Shown here one piece after another: positions 1-11,281 of a DNA stretch of 64,000 nt. The DNA is from Mayamaea pseudoterrestris (taxonomy: Eukaryota; Bacillariophyta; Bacillariophyceae; Sellaphorales; Sellaphoraceae). Position 1 is the first letter of the stretch. Every line of letters begins with the position of its first letter. The stretch covers positions 682,001-746,000 of the forward strand of contig BROI01000002.1 of the NCBI GenBank assembly GCA_027923505.1, given 5' to 3'. Both the position numbers and the translations under genes were made by a program. The notes below the pieces were generated by a model. It did not search any database. It saw only the letters and a program-made list of their open reading frames with translations, and was not told the origin of the DNA.

Positions 1-55
1 CTTCTTGCTTTCTTTTCCGCCAGGGTGATACCAAATGCGATCTTGAAATCTGACA

Positions 56-65
56 TCGTACCGGT
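56..65. promoter_or_regulatory. TCGTACCGGT motif upstream of HCAR-like gene
   Basis: The decamer lies about 60 bases before the ATG at 126. It is one member of a recurring ACCGGTACGA-type element found upstream of many genes in this window. The role is inferred from recurrence and position only. Confidence 0.4.
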
Positions 66-125
66 TCTCAAGTTCGGTCCATCGGTTCCCGCAACTTTTT
101 TTCACCATGGTGCAAATTTGCGACA

Positions 126-1631
126 ATGCAAAGCACCAGATCGCTATTACATCTGCTTTTCCTTGCATTACTTATATCCTGTGATTGTTATGGTGTACTT
201 GGATTCATTGTTTGTTCAAAATGGCTGGAATTTGGCATCAAATCATTGAATAATCACCGTCTTGCAGCTTCCTTTCAACCACTGGAGTCATCCACCGACT
301 GGCCGCTAAAGTTTCCGGCCAAGGAGCATTGCTCCAAGTGCGGACTCTGCGAAACGAGCTTTATAAAACATGTAAAGGACGCTTGCGCGTTTCTCGAGCC
401 ATCGCCAGCAACGAGTGGCAGTCGAATGGATGAGCTGGAATTCCAAGTTCATGGACGAGGCCGAAAGCTAAATGACATGGTTTGGAAGGATAGTAAAGAT
501 GATAACAACAATCAGCTAGCTGAAGAGGCGAGGTTTGGTGTCATGCATGAACCCATGAAGCTCGCAAAAGGCCGAATCGAGGATGCGCAATGGACCGGGC
601 TAGTGACTGGTATTGCTCTCGCAATGCTTGAAGCCAATCAAGTCGATGCCGTCGTTTGCATTGCAGCGTCAGACTCTAACTGGAACGAACCCGAACCAAT
701 CATTGCCAAGACTAAAGAGGAAGTTCTCCGTGGGCGCGGTGTCAAGCCCGCACTGGCGCCGTCGTTGAAAGTATTGGACGAGGTGCAGGCTGATCCGACG
801 ATTCGTCGCTTGCTCTTTTGCGGCGTTGGCTGCGCGGTGCAAGCCTTTCGCGCCGTACAGCATCGCGTAAAATTGGATCAAGTCTATGTGCTTGGAACAA
901 ACTGCGCCGATAATAGTCCGACACCGGAAGCGGCGGATCGTTTTGTCAAGACGGCACTTGACATTGACCAAGGCGCACGCAAATACGAGTTTATGCAGGA
1001 CTTTCGCGTTCATGTCAAGACGGATAATACTTATCTTAAAAAGCCATATTTTTGCTTGCCAGGCACAGTGGCGGAAGCATCCATTGCCAAGTCTTGTCGA
1101 GCCTGCTTTGACTATACCAATGGGCTTGCCGACGTCGTGGTTGGCTACATGGGAGCGCCACTCGAAGCAGACCGGCGCATGGATCAGTCGCTGCAGACTC
1201 TAACAATTCGCAATGAGCGAGGCGCAACCATAGTGGAGACTGCCATTCAAGCAGGTTATGTAACAATAGACGGCTTGGCTATGGCAAGCGGATCGCACGA
1301 ATTATTGGCCATGGCGACAACGGAATCGGATGTCTTGGTGCAGGCCATGCTTGGCGGCAACGTTCCCGCATTTGGCATGCCACTTTGGCTTGGCGAGTTG
1401 CTTGCTTTAGTGGTGCAAAAGCTAGGTCCCAAGGGCGTCAGCTTTGCGCGATACAGCATTGATTATCATATACTGCGAAACTACTTGCATGTTGTCAACG
1501 AATGGGGCGAGGAACGTACTCGTCGGCTCATGCCCGACTTTAGCCGAGTCATTGTGGATCACTATATGGCCATGCCGAATCGGAAACTACAGAATTTGCG
1601 AAATCAAATTGTAAACAGAAAGATTATGTAA
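126..1631 (+). CDS. HCAR: 7-hydroxymethyl chlorophyll a reductase-like (F420 hydrogenase/dehydrogenase beta family)
   Basis: The 501-aa product resembles plastid HCAR, an FeS flavoprotein that reduces the 7-hydroxymethyl group of chlorophyll a; in algae without chlorophyll b the substrate could differ. Residues 1-27 form a hydrophobic signal peptide ending in GVLGF, a plausible stramenopile plastid-targeting junction. Cys69, Cys72, Cys75 and Cys87 make the HCSKCGLC...DACAF cluster typical of HCAR. FrhB N- and C-terminal domains follow, with FCGVGCAVQAFR, LGTNCADN and KSCRACFDYTNGLADVVVGY. The start at 126 is preferred because it supplies the targeting sequence. The gene is convergent with the next one, with 33 bases between stop codons. 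The family is secure; the exact substrate is inferred. Confidence 0.85.
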   Translation: MQSTRSLLHLLFLALLISCDCYGVLGFIVCSKWLEFGIKSLNNHRLAASFQPLESSTDWPLKFPAKEHCSKCGLCETSFIKHVKDACAFLEPSPATSGSRMDELEFQVHGRGRKLNDMVWKDSKDDNNNQLAEEARFGVMHEPMKLAKGRIEDAQWTGLVTGIALAMLEANQVDAVVCIAASDSNWNEPEPIIAKTKEEVLRGRGVKPALAPSLKVLDEVQADPTIRRLLFCGVGCAVQAFRAVQHRVKLDQVYVLGTNCADNSPTPEAADRFVKTALDIDQGARKYEFMQDFRVHVKTDNTYLKKPYFCLPGTVAEASIAKSCRACFDYTNGLADVVVGYMGAPLEADRRMDQSLQTLTIRNERGATIVETAIQAGYVTIDGLAMASGSHELLAMATTESDVLVQAMLGGNVPAFGMPLWLGELLALVVQKLGPKGVSFARYSIDYHILRNYLHVVNEWGEERTRRLMPDFSRVIVDHYMAMPNRKLQNLRNQIVNRKIM

Positions 1632-1664
1632 CTTAGCACAGACTACGGCACTTTACGTAATCGT

Positions 1665-3827
1665 TTAGTTAGCGGCCACCTCCAAGTTTTGGTACATGTT
1701 CGCTGCAGCGCGAATGGGTATTGTATGAAGCATCAAATCGTCACTATCTAGCCAGCCTGTTAATTCCAGGGCGCGATATACCTCTTGGAAGACGTCAACA
1801 GGCGTTGCTGCAAAGCGAGGCTGCGGAAAACCATGAAGCGACGCCAGGAGAACTAGAAACTTACCCGAGACGAAGCTCAACACTGATTTGATAAAATCGG
1901 TGTCCTTTCCCAGAATTGAAGTCCAATAGAAAAGAATATTCAATAAAACTTTCTTGACTCGATGCATTTGACCCACCGTCGCGTCAGTAAACGCACTTAG
2001 AAGCATCTCATCCTCAAGCTCTGCATCAATAGCCTCCTTCTTGACAATCGCCATGGAAATGTCGTCCAAACGGGATCGGATGTAGTCCGTCATTCTTTTT
2101 TGAAGCAGAGTGACAACAGGGGATTGCCCTGACGGCACAATTTTGCCGAGATGATTCCAAAAGACGGTAATAGATCGACATTGACGGTCCGAAAGTAGCT
2201 CGTAACCCGACTTGTCGAGTAGATCCGACAGCGTCGGCACCACAGCCTTTTCAATTATTCGGTCCACACCAGCAGCATCAATGACATCAGACTCCAAGGC
2301 TCCAAAAATGACAGCAAGCCATTTGCTTTCATTGTAGCCACCTGATTCGTTCCAAGGATCATTCAAGGCGCACAATTCTGCTTGAATGAGCGGAGTAATT
2401 AAATCAGCCAGACTAAGCGTCGCGTGACATTGCATGTATTCCTCCGGATATGCATTCTTCCATTCTCCAAACATATCGACGAGATTTTGCAAGCTCGTGA
2501 AATCTTCATCCAAGCTTGACAACGCCAATTCCAAAGCTTCCTGCAACGCTTTATGTCTTTCTCGCAGTGATTCCTTCTCATCATCCGTCAGAAACGCGTC
2601 CGTCTCATCACCAATAATCTCCACTCCCCGTTGATGCGCAATCAAGACTCGTCGCTTACGTCGCTGCTCACGCTGCATTGTATATAGCGACTGCACATCT
2701 CGCCCAAACTCATCCACCGTCACCGACGTCCATGGATAGTATACCACTGGATCTGGCTGTCTTCCAATGACTTTATCCAAATAACCATGATGAAACAGTA
2801 CCGCAATCATGTCATTCTCCCACTCGCAACGTCTTTCAATGCACGCCACTTGCGCATCCAACTCGTGCAGCGCCTGCTGAATGGGCTGCACCTGCAGCTG
2901 CAGCTGCCGCAAGCCTCCCACCCAGCTGGCAAAGCGCGCGCGCAGCTGCTGGTAGTACTCCACCGCTTGGCCCGACTGGTGCAAATCCACTTGCTGCGTT
3001 TGGTGAATGTTGCGCGCGTTTTGCAACTCCACCTGGCGATGTGTTTGCGCGCGCTGCAAATCGAATTGCTGCTGCGCGAGTTGATGAAGAGTCGCGTCCA
3101 CCTTTTCGCATAGTTGCTGGAGAATGACGGAATGATTGTTGTTGCTGACTGATGATGCTGTAGTAGTACTACTTGCTGCCATGAATGACGTTTTGCTGCT
3201 GGATGCTGGCACGATTCCAGCGCGCCGCGCAACTTGGTTCGCCCAGTCGTCGTCATCGTCATTCATTGGATTCAATGGCAGCGGCTCATTGGCATAGTCA
3301 CTACTACTCATGGCCATGGCAACGCTCATGTCCACTTCCTGCAACCGCGACTCGAGCAACATGGCGTCCTCGCCGTTCAAAACATTGTCGGTTGCTGAAG
3401 CTGATGCGTCCAATGGTACATAGTCGTCGTCGTCCATCAGAACGTCGTCCTTAACGCTGTCAACTGCCTGATCGGATGTAGTAGCCGCCGCCGCTGAGTA
3501 TGCCAATTGCTCCGCCTGCAGTTGCGAGAGCGCCGCCAAATCGTAGAGCGAGGCTTCCGTCGAATTGGCCGTATCTTCGATGTCGTCATCGTCGTCATTG
3601 CGAAACAAGTCGTTTTCACCACCGAATCCAACTGCCGAAGCAAGGCTGTTACTCTTCTTTTTAGTAGGTCTAACGATTGTGCGCTTCAATTTGTGAATTG
3701 ATTTGCCAGCAAAGGTAAGGCTCGGTTCATTATCTGGTGCAGCTTCTTCGTTATCATCGTCGTCAGGAGTCGTCAGACTCGTCCGCATGGCCGTCGTGGG
3801 AGGACGCTTCTTGGTCTTTCGAAACAT
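1665..3827 (-). CDS. PAXBP1: GCFC-domain protein, PAXBP1/ILP1-like splicing factor
   Basis: The 720-aa protein starts with a basic, low-complexity acidic region (FRKTKKRP, then DDDD tracts and FAGKSIHKLKR), followed by a Gln-rich coiled coil at about 235-330. A GCFC-type core follows, recognisable by EFGRDVQSLYTMQREQRRKRR near 370-395 and a long helical C-terminal half. PAXBP1/GCFC1 and plant ILP1 are nuclear proteins linked to spliceosome disassembly and the intron-large complex. The start is the first ATG and shares a 321-base divergent promoter with NIP7. The acidic N-terminus is expanded with serine and alanine runs. The alternative, a TFIP11-type partner, is less likely because no G-patch is visible. 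Confidence 0.7.
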   Translation of the reverse strand: MFRKTKKRPPTTAMRTSLTTPDDDDNEEAAPDNEPSLTFAGKSIHKLKRTIVRPTKKKSNSLASAVGFGGENDLFRNDDDDDIEDTANSTEASLYDLAALSQLQAEQLAYSAAAATTSDQAVDSVKDDVLMDDDDYVPLDASASATDNVLNGEDAMLLESRLQEVDMSVAMAMSSSDYANEPLPLNPMNDDDDDWANQVARRAGIVPASSSKTSFMAASSTTTASSVSNNNHSVILQQLCEKVDATLHQLAQQQFDLQRAQTHRQVELQNARNIHQTQQVDLHQSGQAVEYYQQLRARFASWVGGLRQLQLQVQPIQQALHELDAQVACIERRCEWENDMIAVLFHHGYLDKVIGRQPDPVVYYPWTSVTVDEFGRDVQSLYTMQREQRRKRRVLIAHQRGVEIIGDETDAFLTDDEKESLRERHKALQEALELALSSLDEDFTSLQNLVDMFGEWKNAYPEEYMQCHATLSLADLITPLIQAELCALNDPWNESGGYNESKWLAVIFGALESDVIDAAGVDRIIEKAVVPTLSDLLDKSGYELLSDRQCRSITVFWNHLGKIVPSGQSPVVTLLQKRMTDYIRSRLDDISMAIVKKEAIDAELEDEMLLSAFTDATVGQMHRVKKVLLNILFYWTSILGKDTDFIKSVLSFVSGKFLVLLASLHGFPQPRFAATPVDVFQEVYRALELTGWLDSDDLMLHTIPIRAAANMYQNLEVAAN

Positions 3828-4148
3828 GGTAGCTGCTAGTAGACTCTTCTACTTGATCGTCTTTTGCATTAATTGAAAGCTACTAGTCACGTTGTTTTGA
3901 CATCCTCCATTCGACTTCGATATCAACAAGCTTCGCATCTCGTTCCATGGCGCGGCTGGATGATCGGATGAACCGGTGCGACGTCTTATCGGCTGATGGA
4001 CAGACGCTCGTCGGTGGCGGCCCTTGATTTTTTCTCCCCGCATTGCAGATTGTTCTTTGAAAGCATTAAGCAACACTACGCTTCACTGCGCATCGCATAT
4101 ACCGTACACACAATTCACTCTCTCTCTATATCTATACAGATTCTCAGT
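3828..4148. promoter_or_regulatory. Divergent promoter PAXBP1 / NIP7
   Basis: This 321-base gap between divergent starts holds ACCGGTGCGACGTC at 3972-3985, a one-base variant of the element seen at 15336 and 20274. A TC-rich run (ctctctctat) lies just before the NIP7 ATG. No RNA gene is visible. Confidence 0.45.
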
Positions 4149-4697
4149 ATGAGATCACTCACAGAGGACGAAACCAAGACACTCTTTCTCAAGCTCTCGG
4201 AATACATTGGCAAAAACATTGAGCGCCTCATCAACCGCACCGATGAGCGACACTACTTTCGCATCATGAAGGGCGATCGCGTCTACTATTTATCAGAGTC
4301 GCTCCTCAAGGCAGCCACGAGTGTGAGTCGCGACAATCTACTGCACGTTGGAACATGTTTCGGTAAATTCAGCAAGTCGGGCAAGTTTCGGTTGCATACC
4401 ACGGCGCTGGAGTACTTGGCGCAGTACTGCAAGTACAAGGTGTGGCTCAAGCCGTCGGCGGAAATGAGCTTTTTGTATGGTAATCACGTCACCAAGAGTG
4501 GATTGGCGCGCATGACGGAGGCAACGCCGCAGTATGCTGGATGCATTGTATTCAACATGGCGGATATTCCGCTGGGGTTTGGAGTGGCGGCGCAAAGTAC
4601 TGATCATTGTCAGCAGTTGGATCCGACTGGTAACGTGGTACTACATCAAGCTGATATTGGAGAGTACTTGCGTGGGCTGGAGGATGATATGTTTTGA
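4149..4697 (+). CDS. NIP7: 60S ribosome biogenesis factor NIP7
   Basis: The 182-aa protein matches NIP7 along its full length; family members are about 180 aa. The N-terminal alpha/beta domain begins [20 protein letters not shown]. The C-terminal PUA domain is marked by [20 protein letters not shown] and [21 protein letters not shown]7 acts in the nucleolus in 27S pre-rRNA processing. The frame is open 51 codons upstream, but family length and the conserved N-terminus place the start at 4149. Confidence 0.95.
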   Translation: MRSLTEDETKTLFLKLSEYIGKNIERLINRTDERHYFRIMKGDRVYYLSESLLKAATSVSRDNLLHVGTCFGKFSKSGKFRLHTTALEYLAQYCKYKVWLKPSAEMSFLYGNHVTKSGLARMTEATPQYAGCIVFNMADIPLGFGVAAQSTDHCQQLDPTGNVVLHQADIGEYLRGLEDDMF

Positions 4698-5176
4698 GTA
4701 AATTAGAAACGCTCGAGGTTAATGGATGGGGCTGGACGCTGGACCACAACGATTGAGACGATACAGGGCTTGATCGCAGGCCACATTTCGCCGTTTTTAA
4801 ACAGCGATGACAAAAAGCATTGTTGCATACATTTATTCATACATCTTTTTGTGAATTGATGCGATTATTAATTGCTTGTAGACGCTTCGCAAAGTTCGTC
4901 GAATCTCCTGCACTCGTGTACCGAATTCATTTTCTGCTGGCGTAGCTTAAGCTGATTTCATTCGATCATGAGGATGTACAATGATAGTCAGTCTCTGGGT
5001 TACTCAAATTTTCCGCTGCGAGCTTAGGTATCCCCTTTGGTGAGACTGCTAGCTAACACAACCTTGACCCTATCAAAGGCGCACCGCATCCGTTTCCAAA
5101 TTCAAAGAACACGACGAGGCGCGCCAAGCCGTCACAACTTCATCATCATCTCGCATGTATATTGTTTTGCTGCATC
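4698..5176. other. Intergenic, NIP7 to amino-acid transporter
   Basis: This 479-base stretch holds the 3' region of NIP7 and the upstream region of the next gene. It is AT-rich at 4800-4880. No ORF, RNA fold or repeat was recognised. Confidence 0.4.
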
Positions 5177-6765
5177 ATGATGGATCCAAACCCAGAGACG
5201 CAGCAACTGCTATCTGCAGCAAATGGAGAATGTTTAGAGCCAAACGAGACCGAACTATTGGATGAAAAGATGACGGATGCATCGTCGCTCGACAATTCGC
5301 AGCAAGGAAAGACGACGGTCGCTCAAACCGTATTGAACCTCATGAAGACTTGCATGGGATCTGGTATGTATACAGATGAGTTAAGAACAGTGGAGTCAAT
5401 TTTATTGCTGTTGGTGTTTCTGATGAGATTTCCTTTATTCCCCATGTTTCTGCTTGCTCGTCGTCAGGCGTCTTGGCGCTCAGCTTTGCCTGTCAGCAAG
5501 GAGGTTCCTTGCTCTTTTGTTTCGGTCTTCCAGCCATTGCCCTGTGGAACGTTTACGCTGTCCATCGATTGGTCCTTTGCTTGAATCTCATTTCTGAAAA
5601 GAAGGCAGCTGATGATGGTTCAAACAGCAACGACAATGGCACGAATGAAGTGGAATCGCAGCAACAGCAGCAGCACGCACAAGCAGCATCTCGACTTCGA
5701 CGACCAACATCGAGCCCATCCTCCAAGCAGCTGACAGAAGCGTTCCTTTCACCATCGGATGAACAGCTACTTCCTTCTGCAGGAGTATCGACAATGGGAC
5801 GTGTCGCCTGGCATGCGTTTGGACCGGTCGGTTTGCAACTACTGGACGTTTCCATGCTCTTTCTGTTGGTTGGAATCATTGTTGCATACGTTGCCGGCAG
5901 TATTACATTCTTGGGCGATACTCCATTCACGACAAAGTCATCGCTACTTGATGGTATGATCTGCTCGTCAATCATGGCGCTCATTTCCTTGGTGCCGCAC
6001 GTTGGACATCTTTCCTGGGTTTCGGCTAGTGGCTTGCTAGTGTTGCTGGGCACCATGGGAGTCATTGCTGGCTACGGTTTCAAGGATTTGTCAACAGCCA
6101 GCAATACACTATCATTTACTACCATTCCGCTTCTACCAGTTTCAGTGACTGGAGTCAGTCACTTGTTTGGGATTGCCGTCTTTTCCTTTGGTGTTGCTCC
6201 TTTGACCTATACATTTCAGTCTTCCATGCAACACCCGGTGAAAATGGTCCCAGCCACTTGCGTTGCCCTTTCGTTAACGTCCATTTGCTATGTTTTGATT
6301 GGAGTTGGCATGCTTCTCTGCTATCCAAACTTGCAGGGCGACTTGCTGCACGAATTGCCATCGCACGGTTGGCTGCCAGTACTGACGCGACTGGCCATGG
6401 TGTGGGTCTGCATCATGACGGCTCCGCTACTCATCATTCCTTGCAGTGAATTGTTGGAAGGCAAGTGGCAAGTGCGCAAGTCAAATGTGGCAGCGCTGCG
6501 ATGCATCATTTGCTTGGCTGCTGTGTTTGTCGCCATTTGCATGCCAAGCTTTGTACAAGTGCTAGCGCTGGTTGGATGCGCCTGCGTCGGCTTGGTGGGC
6601 TTTTGCCTTCCGCCACTCTTTCACTTGCGTCTTTCCTCGGCACATCGCGAATATGTTTCACATCAAACAAGCACTTGGGTGCTGGATACCGTCATGCTCA
6701 CGTGGGGCGTGGGTGTCACTTTGCTGAGCACGTACTATACGTTCCAGCGGGTGCGGCACGAGTAG
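5177..6765 (+). CDS. AAAP-family amino-acid transporter (SLC38/AVT-like)
   Basis: Two exons, 5177..5363 and 5468..6765, encode 494 aa; the intron 5364..5467 (104 nt) is GTATGT...CAG in phase 1. Splicing restores the first membrane helix as LMKTCMGSG-VLALSFACQQGG, a hallmark of the amino acid/auxin permease family. About eleven hydrophobic segments follow. A Gln/Ser-rich cytosolic loop (about residues 145-200) sits between TM2 and TM3. Starts at 5177 and 5180 are both possible. Such proteins move neutral amino acids across the plasma or vacuolar membrane coupled to H+ or Na+. Substrate and membrane cannot be told from sequence. Confidence 0.85.
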
Positions 6766-7181
6766 ATGGATGTTTCCAACGATGGCTTTGTACGAATAGT
6801 GTACACTTTTTACATTCGATTACGATATTTAAATCGGTCATTCCTGCTGCGCAAAAAATTAAAAATAGCTGATTATTTGTGCTTTCTTTATCCGTCGGCA
6901 CAAAAAGTCAATATTAGTTGACAATGCTAGCTAGATGAGATGCGGTCAATCGCTGTCCTGGCCAAGGGGTTATATTATTGTCTCCCTTGCCTTGCGCTGT
7001 TTAAGGGCTCTCACCTACCGGTAGGTTCAAACTCATCTCACGCCTTCGTTAGCCTGAGTCGTGTTTCGCAGTTGCGGTCCGACACGCACCTCATCGTCGC
7101 TCGCCACAATGACGGTCCACCATAATCGTGCCGCTGTCCAAGACTTGACGCAGGTACTGTACAATACAATACAAGACGAGC
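6766..7181. promoter_or_regulatory. Intergenic with palindromic TACCGGTA
   Basis: The 416-base gap contains the perfect palindrome TACCGGTA at 7016-7023 (extended: CCTACCGGTAGG), about 160 bases before the next ATG. It fits the shared element described in the findings. No gene is seen. Confidence 0.4.
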
Positions 7182-9036
7182 ATGCCACCCCAAACAACAG
7201 GACCAAAGCCCCTTTCCATAGAACCTATCAGCAACAATAATGATGAATCATCCGATGAACCAACCTTTATCAACGCCTCGGCGGACCGCAGTTTACTCAC
7301 ACTCAAGCGGACGATGCTACTATCACCCGACTACTACGAGGATCCCGTCCGACGACGAGAATGGATGCGACCCTACTGGCTGGGATCTGGCTTATTCATG
7401 ATTTTGCTAGCCTTTTGGATTTTGGATTCGCTCAAGGATCCCATTTTTGGTCAATTGGTGGATGGCAAGCTTGAAATACATCAACCGCCGGCCAAGGTGT
7501 TTAGCGTATGTACGACACTGGCTATCGTATGTTTCTTGGAGTATATATCGAACGAGCGTCAAAAGCAGCAACGGCAGGAAAAGGAGCGATCCCATGAAGA
7601 CATTTTGAGCGGCGGAGGACAGTGGTCGACCATGACGTATGGGCGGTCCCAGCAATTTGCGACTGCCGAAGATACGGCTGTTTCTGGAAGTATTTTCATC
7701 TCTATTGGAGTTCCATATTGTATTGTTTTTGGAATTATGGCGTACTTGCTGCAATTTCATTCCACTGTGGTGTCATCGCTGTCATCCAAGCAGCAGCAAG
7801 CGGAGAATGCTGCCAATGCAAGCGGCACCAATGTCATGACTCACGAAACCTTGTGGCATGTCATTGGGTATATTTGGTATGCAGCTATTGAGTCGTTTGG
7901 AAGCATTGCCGTGGCAACCTTTTGGTCCTACGTGAACTCGACGCTGTCTCTAGAGGACGCAGAAAAGTACTATGGATCAATCATTGGAGTGGCTCAGCTT
8001 GGCGCAATCATTGGAAGCACGGTGCGTTGTCGACATTGTACGAGCAACGAGCAAAGCAAATTATGTCATAGTTTTCCACTCTCTCACTCTTCTTTGTCAC
8101 CCGCAGATGGTGACGACGCATGTTTGGACGCCCATCACGCTTGTCATATTGAGCTGCCTGGTCATTTTACTGCACATTATCGCCATGCGAATGTACTGTC
8201 ACCGATTCGCACCAACGACGCAGCACCACGAGGAGCCCACCTTTGCCGACACGGAGGAAGCAACCGTATGGTCTGGCGTCGCTCTTATTTTGAAGCACAA
8301 TTACGTGTTGCTCATCCTTGGTGTGTCGTGTCTGTACGAAGTGTCACTCACTTGCCTCAACTATCAAATGACTTTGCTTGGCTGGTCGCGTTTCGAAGAG
8401 ACGCCACATGAGGGCATGAGCTTTACGCAATTCATGGGACACTACGGACAACTTGTCAATTTGTTTAGTTTGGCGCTGTCATCGTTAATATTTCCAGCGC
8501 TCATTCGGCGGTTTGGGTTGAGGCAAACACTGCGTATCTTTCCATCTTTGTTACTGCTGGTCAACTTTATTGCCTTTGGAGCGATACCAGGGAACTTGGC
8601 GGTCTTGTTCTTGTCCATGTCGGTGCTAAAGGCCATGACATATAGCATTCACGATCCGTCCAAAGAGATACTGTACCTGCCAACGAGTAATGCCATCAAA
8701 TTTAAAAGCAAGTTTTGGATTGACGTCGTTGGTGCCCGCATTGCCAAGGCGTGTGGAAGCAGCATTAATCGGATCGCTGGTAGCGTTGATCGAAGCATTC
8801 GAATCGCCAGCTTTCCAAGCCTAGTGACGGCTATAGGGTTGCTTTATGTATGCTATCAAGTGGGAATTGAGTTTGATAGGCTCATTGCCAGCGAGTCAAT
8901 CGTTGGCGTCACAGGCTTCCATGCTACAAAGCGAGAGTATAATGTTGTCGACGAGGATGGAAATTTGGTCGACAACGAGGACGATGCTGATATCTTCGAG
9001 GATCCAGTGACTCCCGACGGCAGAGAAAGAATATAA
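7182..9036 (+). CDS. NTT/TLC-type nucleotide (ATP/ADP) transporter-like membrane protein
   Basis: Exons 7182..8021 and 8107..9036 encode 589 aa; the intron 8022..8106 (85 nt) is GTGCGT...CAG in phase 0. The protein is polytopic, with early motif FWILDSLKDPIFGQLVDG and a C-terminal signature PSKEILYLPTSNAIKFKSKF followed by WIDVVGARIAKACGSSINR, as in ADP,ATP carrier (TLC/NTT) proteins of plastids and intracellular bacteria. The tail is acidic and cytosolic. There is no obvious plastid presequence, so a non-plastid membrane is likely. Diatoms carry several NTT isoforms of differing substrate; which one this is cannot be decided here. Confidence 0.65.
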
Positions 9037-9168
9037 ATTTTAGAAAAGGGTCTCATTCTGCTAATGTACTTGTACTACGAGTCGAGCGCGTTTAATGATC
9101 ATGTATACTACTCATTTAGTTATTTGAGCCTGCTGCTTTCCCTTGATTCACAATATGCCTCCGCAAAT

Positions 9169-10257
9169 CTACACCGTGACACAGTTCGACGAATCACAAC
9201 AGTAACACGGCACAAACCCGCAGTCCATCGTAAAGTTCTTCATTGGGTTGTCACAGAATGGCCAGGTACCGTAGACACCGGTAAACTCGACATGTAGACT
9301 TTCGAGACTCGGACCACGCATCGTCTTGGGCAAACGACCGATGAATTCGTTATGCTGCAACTCCAACAAAGTCAACTTCTCGAGCGAACGAAAGACTTCG
9401 CCTTCGATTCTTCCTGTCAAGTGGTTGTCTCCAAGACGCAAGGCGGTAAGTCCTTCCAGCATCGCCAAGGTAGGCGGAACGGTTCCGGCAAGGTTGTTAT
9501 TGGAGAGATCCAGCTCTGTCACCAACTTGGAGCCAGCGTCATCAACGCCGCAAGTGACTCCCGTCCAGTCGCAGACGTGAAGCTGAGGATTCAGCCATTT
9601 TTGATAGTCTGACCACTCGTCTCCGTTCCAGGCGTAGTACAAGGAGACAAGGGCGAATCGTTCCAAAGAACCTTCAATCAAATTATCTGGGTCTTTGAAA
9701 AAGATCCAGGCTGCAGCGGAAACGAACGGATCATCTTCGTATTGCGACAGGGCGCGGAGCTCGGACGAATTCTTTGGCAAATGGATCTCCTTGGTGAGGA
9801 CATTGAGCGCGAGGGCCTTTTTCAGATGAGTGTATTCATCCATGGCCGACGCAAAGGCGACAGTTAACCCAGTTGGAGCCTCGGTTGGAGCCTGGGAATG
9901 CGCTAACATATTGGAGCTGTCACTGCCGCCACCCACCAGAAGAACAATGGCGACAGTCACACCAACCAAGAGGAGAATGACCGTGGCAACAACGCAAATG
10001 ACTTCCTTTCGCGAGACTGAACCCCATTTGCCAGTGGCTGCCAAGTCTTCAAACTCCTTCTTGATCGTCTCGTCAACCTCCTGTTCATCTGGGAGCTTGT
10101 CGTCTTCATGCTTGTCGCCTTCATCGAGTGAAACATCCTGCATGGTGTTGCGGCCACTGCTGGTGCGTGACGGAGACGGGATATTTTCAGTCGAGGCACT
10201 GTTTGTGACGGCAGCGCGGAATGGATTCTCAGGATCGTATGGGGTACTTGTCTTCAT
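9169..10257 (-). CDS. Single-pass membrane leucine-rich-repeat protein
   Basis: The 362-aa protein has an acidic cytosolic N-terminus, one membrane segment at about 86-109 (EVICVVATVILLLVGVTVAI) and an ectodomain. The ectodomain has an LRR cap, FALVSLYYAWNGDEW...CDWTGVTCG, then about four plant-type LRRs (LVTELDLSNNNLAGTVPPTL, LTALRLGDNHLTGRI, LTLLELQHNEFIGRLP). It ends with a Cys-rich cap containing PCYCCDSSNC. No kinase domain is present. The frame stays open to 10443, but the ATG at 10257 gives the layout usual for diatom LRR surface proteins. Ligand and role are unknown. Confidence 0.8.
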   Translation of the reverse strand: MKTSTPYDPENPFRAAVTNSASTENIPSPSRTSSGRNTMQDVSLDEGDKHEDDKLPDEQEVDETIKKEFEDLAATGKWGSVSRKEVICVVATVILLLVGVTVAIVLLVGGGSDSSNMLAHSQAPTEAPTGLTVAFASAMDEYTHLKKALALNVLTKEIHLPKNSSELRALSQYEDDPFVSAAAWIFFKDPDNLIEGSLERFALVSLYYAWNGDEWSDYQKWLNPQLHVCDWTGVTCGVDDAGSKLVTELDLSNNNLAGTVPPTLAMLEGLTALRLGDNHLTGRIEGEVFRSLEKLTLLELQHNEFIGRLPKTMRGPSLESLHVEFTGVYGTWPFCDNPMKNFTMDCGFVPCYCCDSSNCVTV

Positions 10258-11281
10258 CGTTTGTTGCAGAGTAAATGGAAGGGGGGGAGATTTGTAAGCA
10301 AGGACAATGGCGGCTGGAAGTGTTGTTCTCGCGGATGGCACAATCGGTTGATCGCCTTTTCGAATTTGTGAGACGATCGTGCATGCTTCTCGAATGGGAG
10401 AATCATCCGGCATGGAACCTGAAATGACCGTTCGGGAGAACATGAAGATGCTTCGTCATTCGCTTCTTCTCATCGACGCGCTGTCGGACTGGCACTCTTC
10501 GACTACTTCCACTTCGCGAGCCGCTCCCGTATCAATTGACTGTATACTAACTACTACTTGTCTACCAATACAATAGCTCAAATCATCAGCAACGAAACTA
10601 AGTCCCGGAAAATGGGAAAACTGTAGTGTCTCAGCTTTATAACTACTTTCATTGTTGCCTGAACAAAGATAACATTCAAGAATGCTGTGACTGTTCTTCA
10701 GGTGGCTTCACTATCCGTCTATGATTAACAGTAAATGGGATGATGCGTTTGAAGCCTACGTAGTGTAACAAGTGGGCTCGCTGCGCCGTTAGCAATGCGT
10801 CGATTGCTTGCGAAGCGAATCTCCGTAACCGGAAGGACATTCACTGTCAATTTCGCAATCCGGTTGGTCCTTGTCGCCCCACGACTCGCCTGTCTTGACA
10901 TTCTTGCGATTGGATGGCCCTTGTGACGCCGGCTTGGCAAGAGTACACAAAATACCAGTGTCAATCAGTTTGTTTCAACCTCGGAGTGATCAAGTGATAA
11001 GGGCAATATTCGTAACGCTTAACTTCATCCCTACGTAATCGTAATGTCAAAAAAACCTAAGCCCCTCGCATATGCCACATCAGCAGCACGATCGGAAAAT
11101 GACTACGCAGGATGGTCCACGAGCACCCGCGCCTCCATGGTGCGACGATTGAAGGAACGAGTACGACGAGGCTCATCATCATCGTCAAGCAGCGAATAAG
11201 AAACAGTGTGAGAGAGTCTAGTAGATAGAGAGTAGGAAGATAGCGAGAGACACTTGGCTGCCAGCAACCAACACACACAGT
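10258..11281. promoter_or_regulatory. Long divergent intergenic region
   Basis: This 1,024-base gap is one of the longest in the window. It contains CGAGTACGACGAGG near 11158, a weak match to the shared element, and a purine-rich GAGAGA tract just before the ATG at 11282. No convincing ORF, tRNA or repeat is seen. Confidence 0.35.

Noticed and set aside
7016-7040. GGTTCAAACTC, a possible tRNA T-loop
   Set aside because: The flanking bases do not form a T stem and no anticodon or acceptor arms are present.
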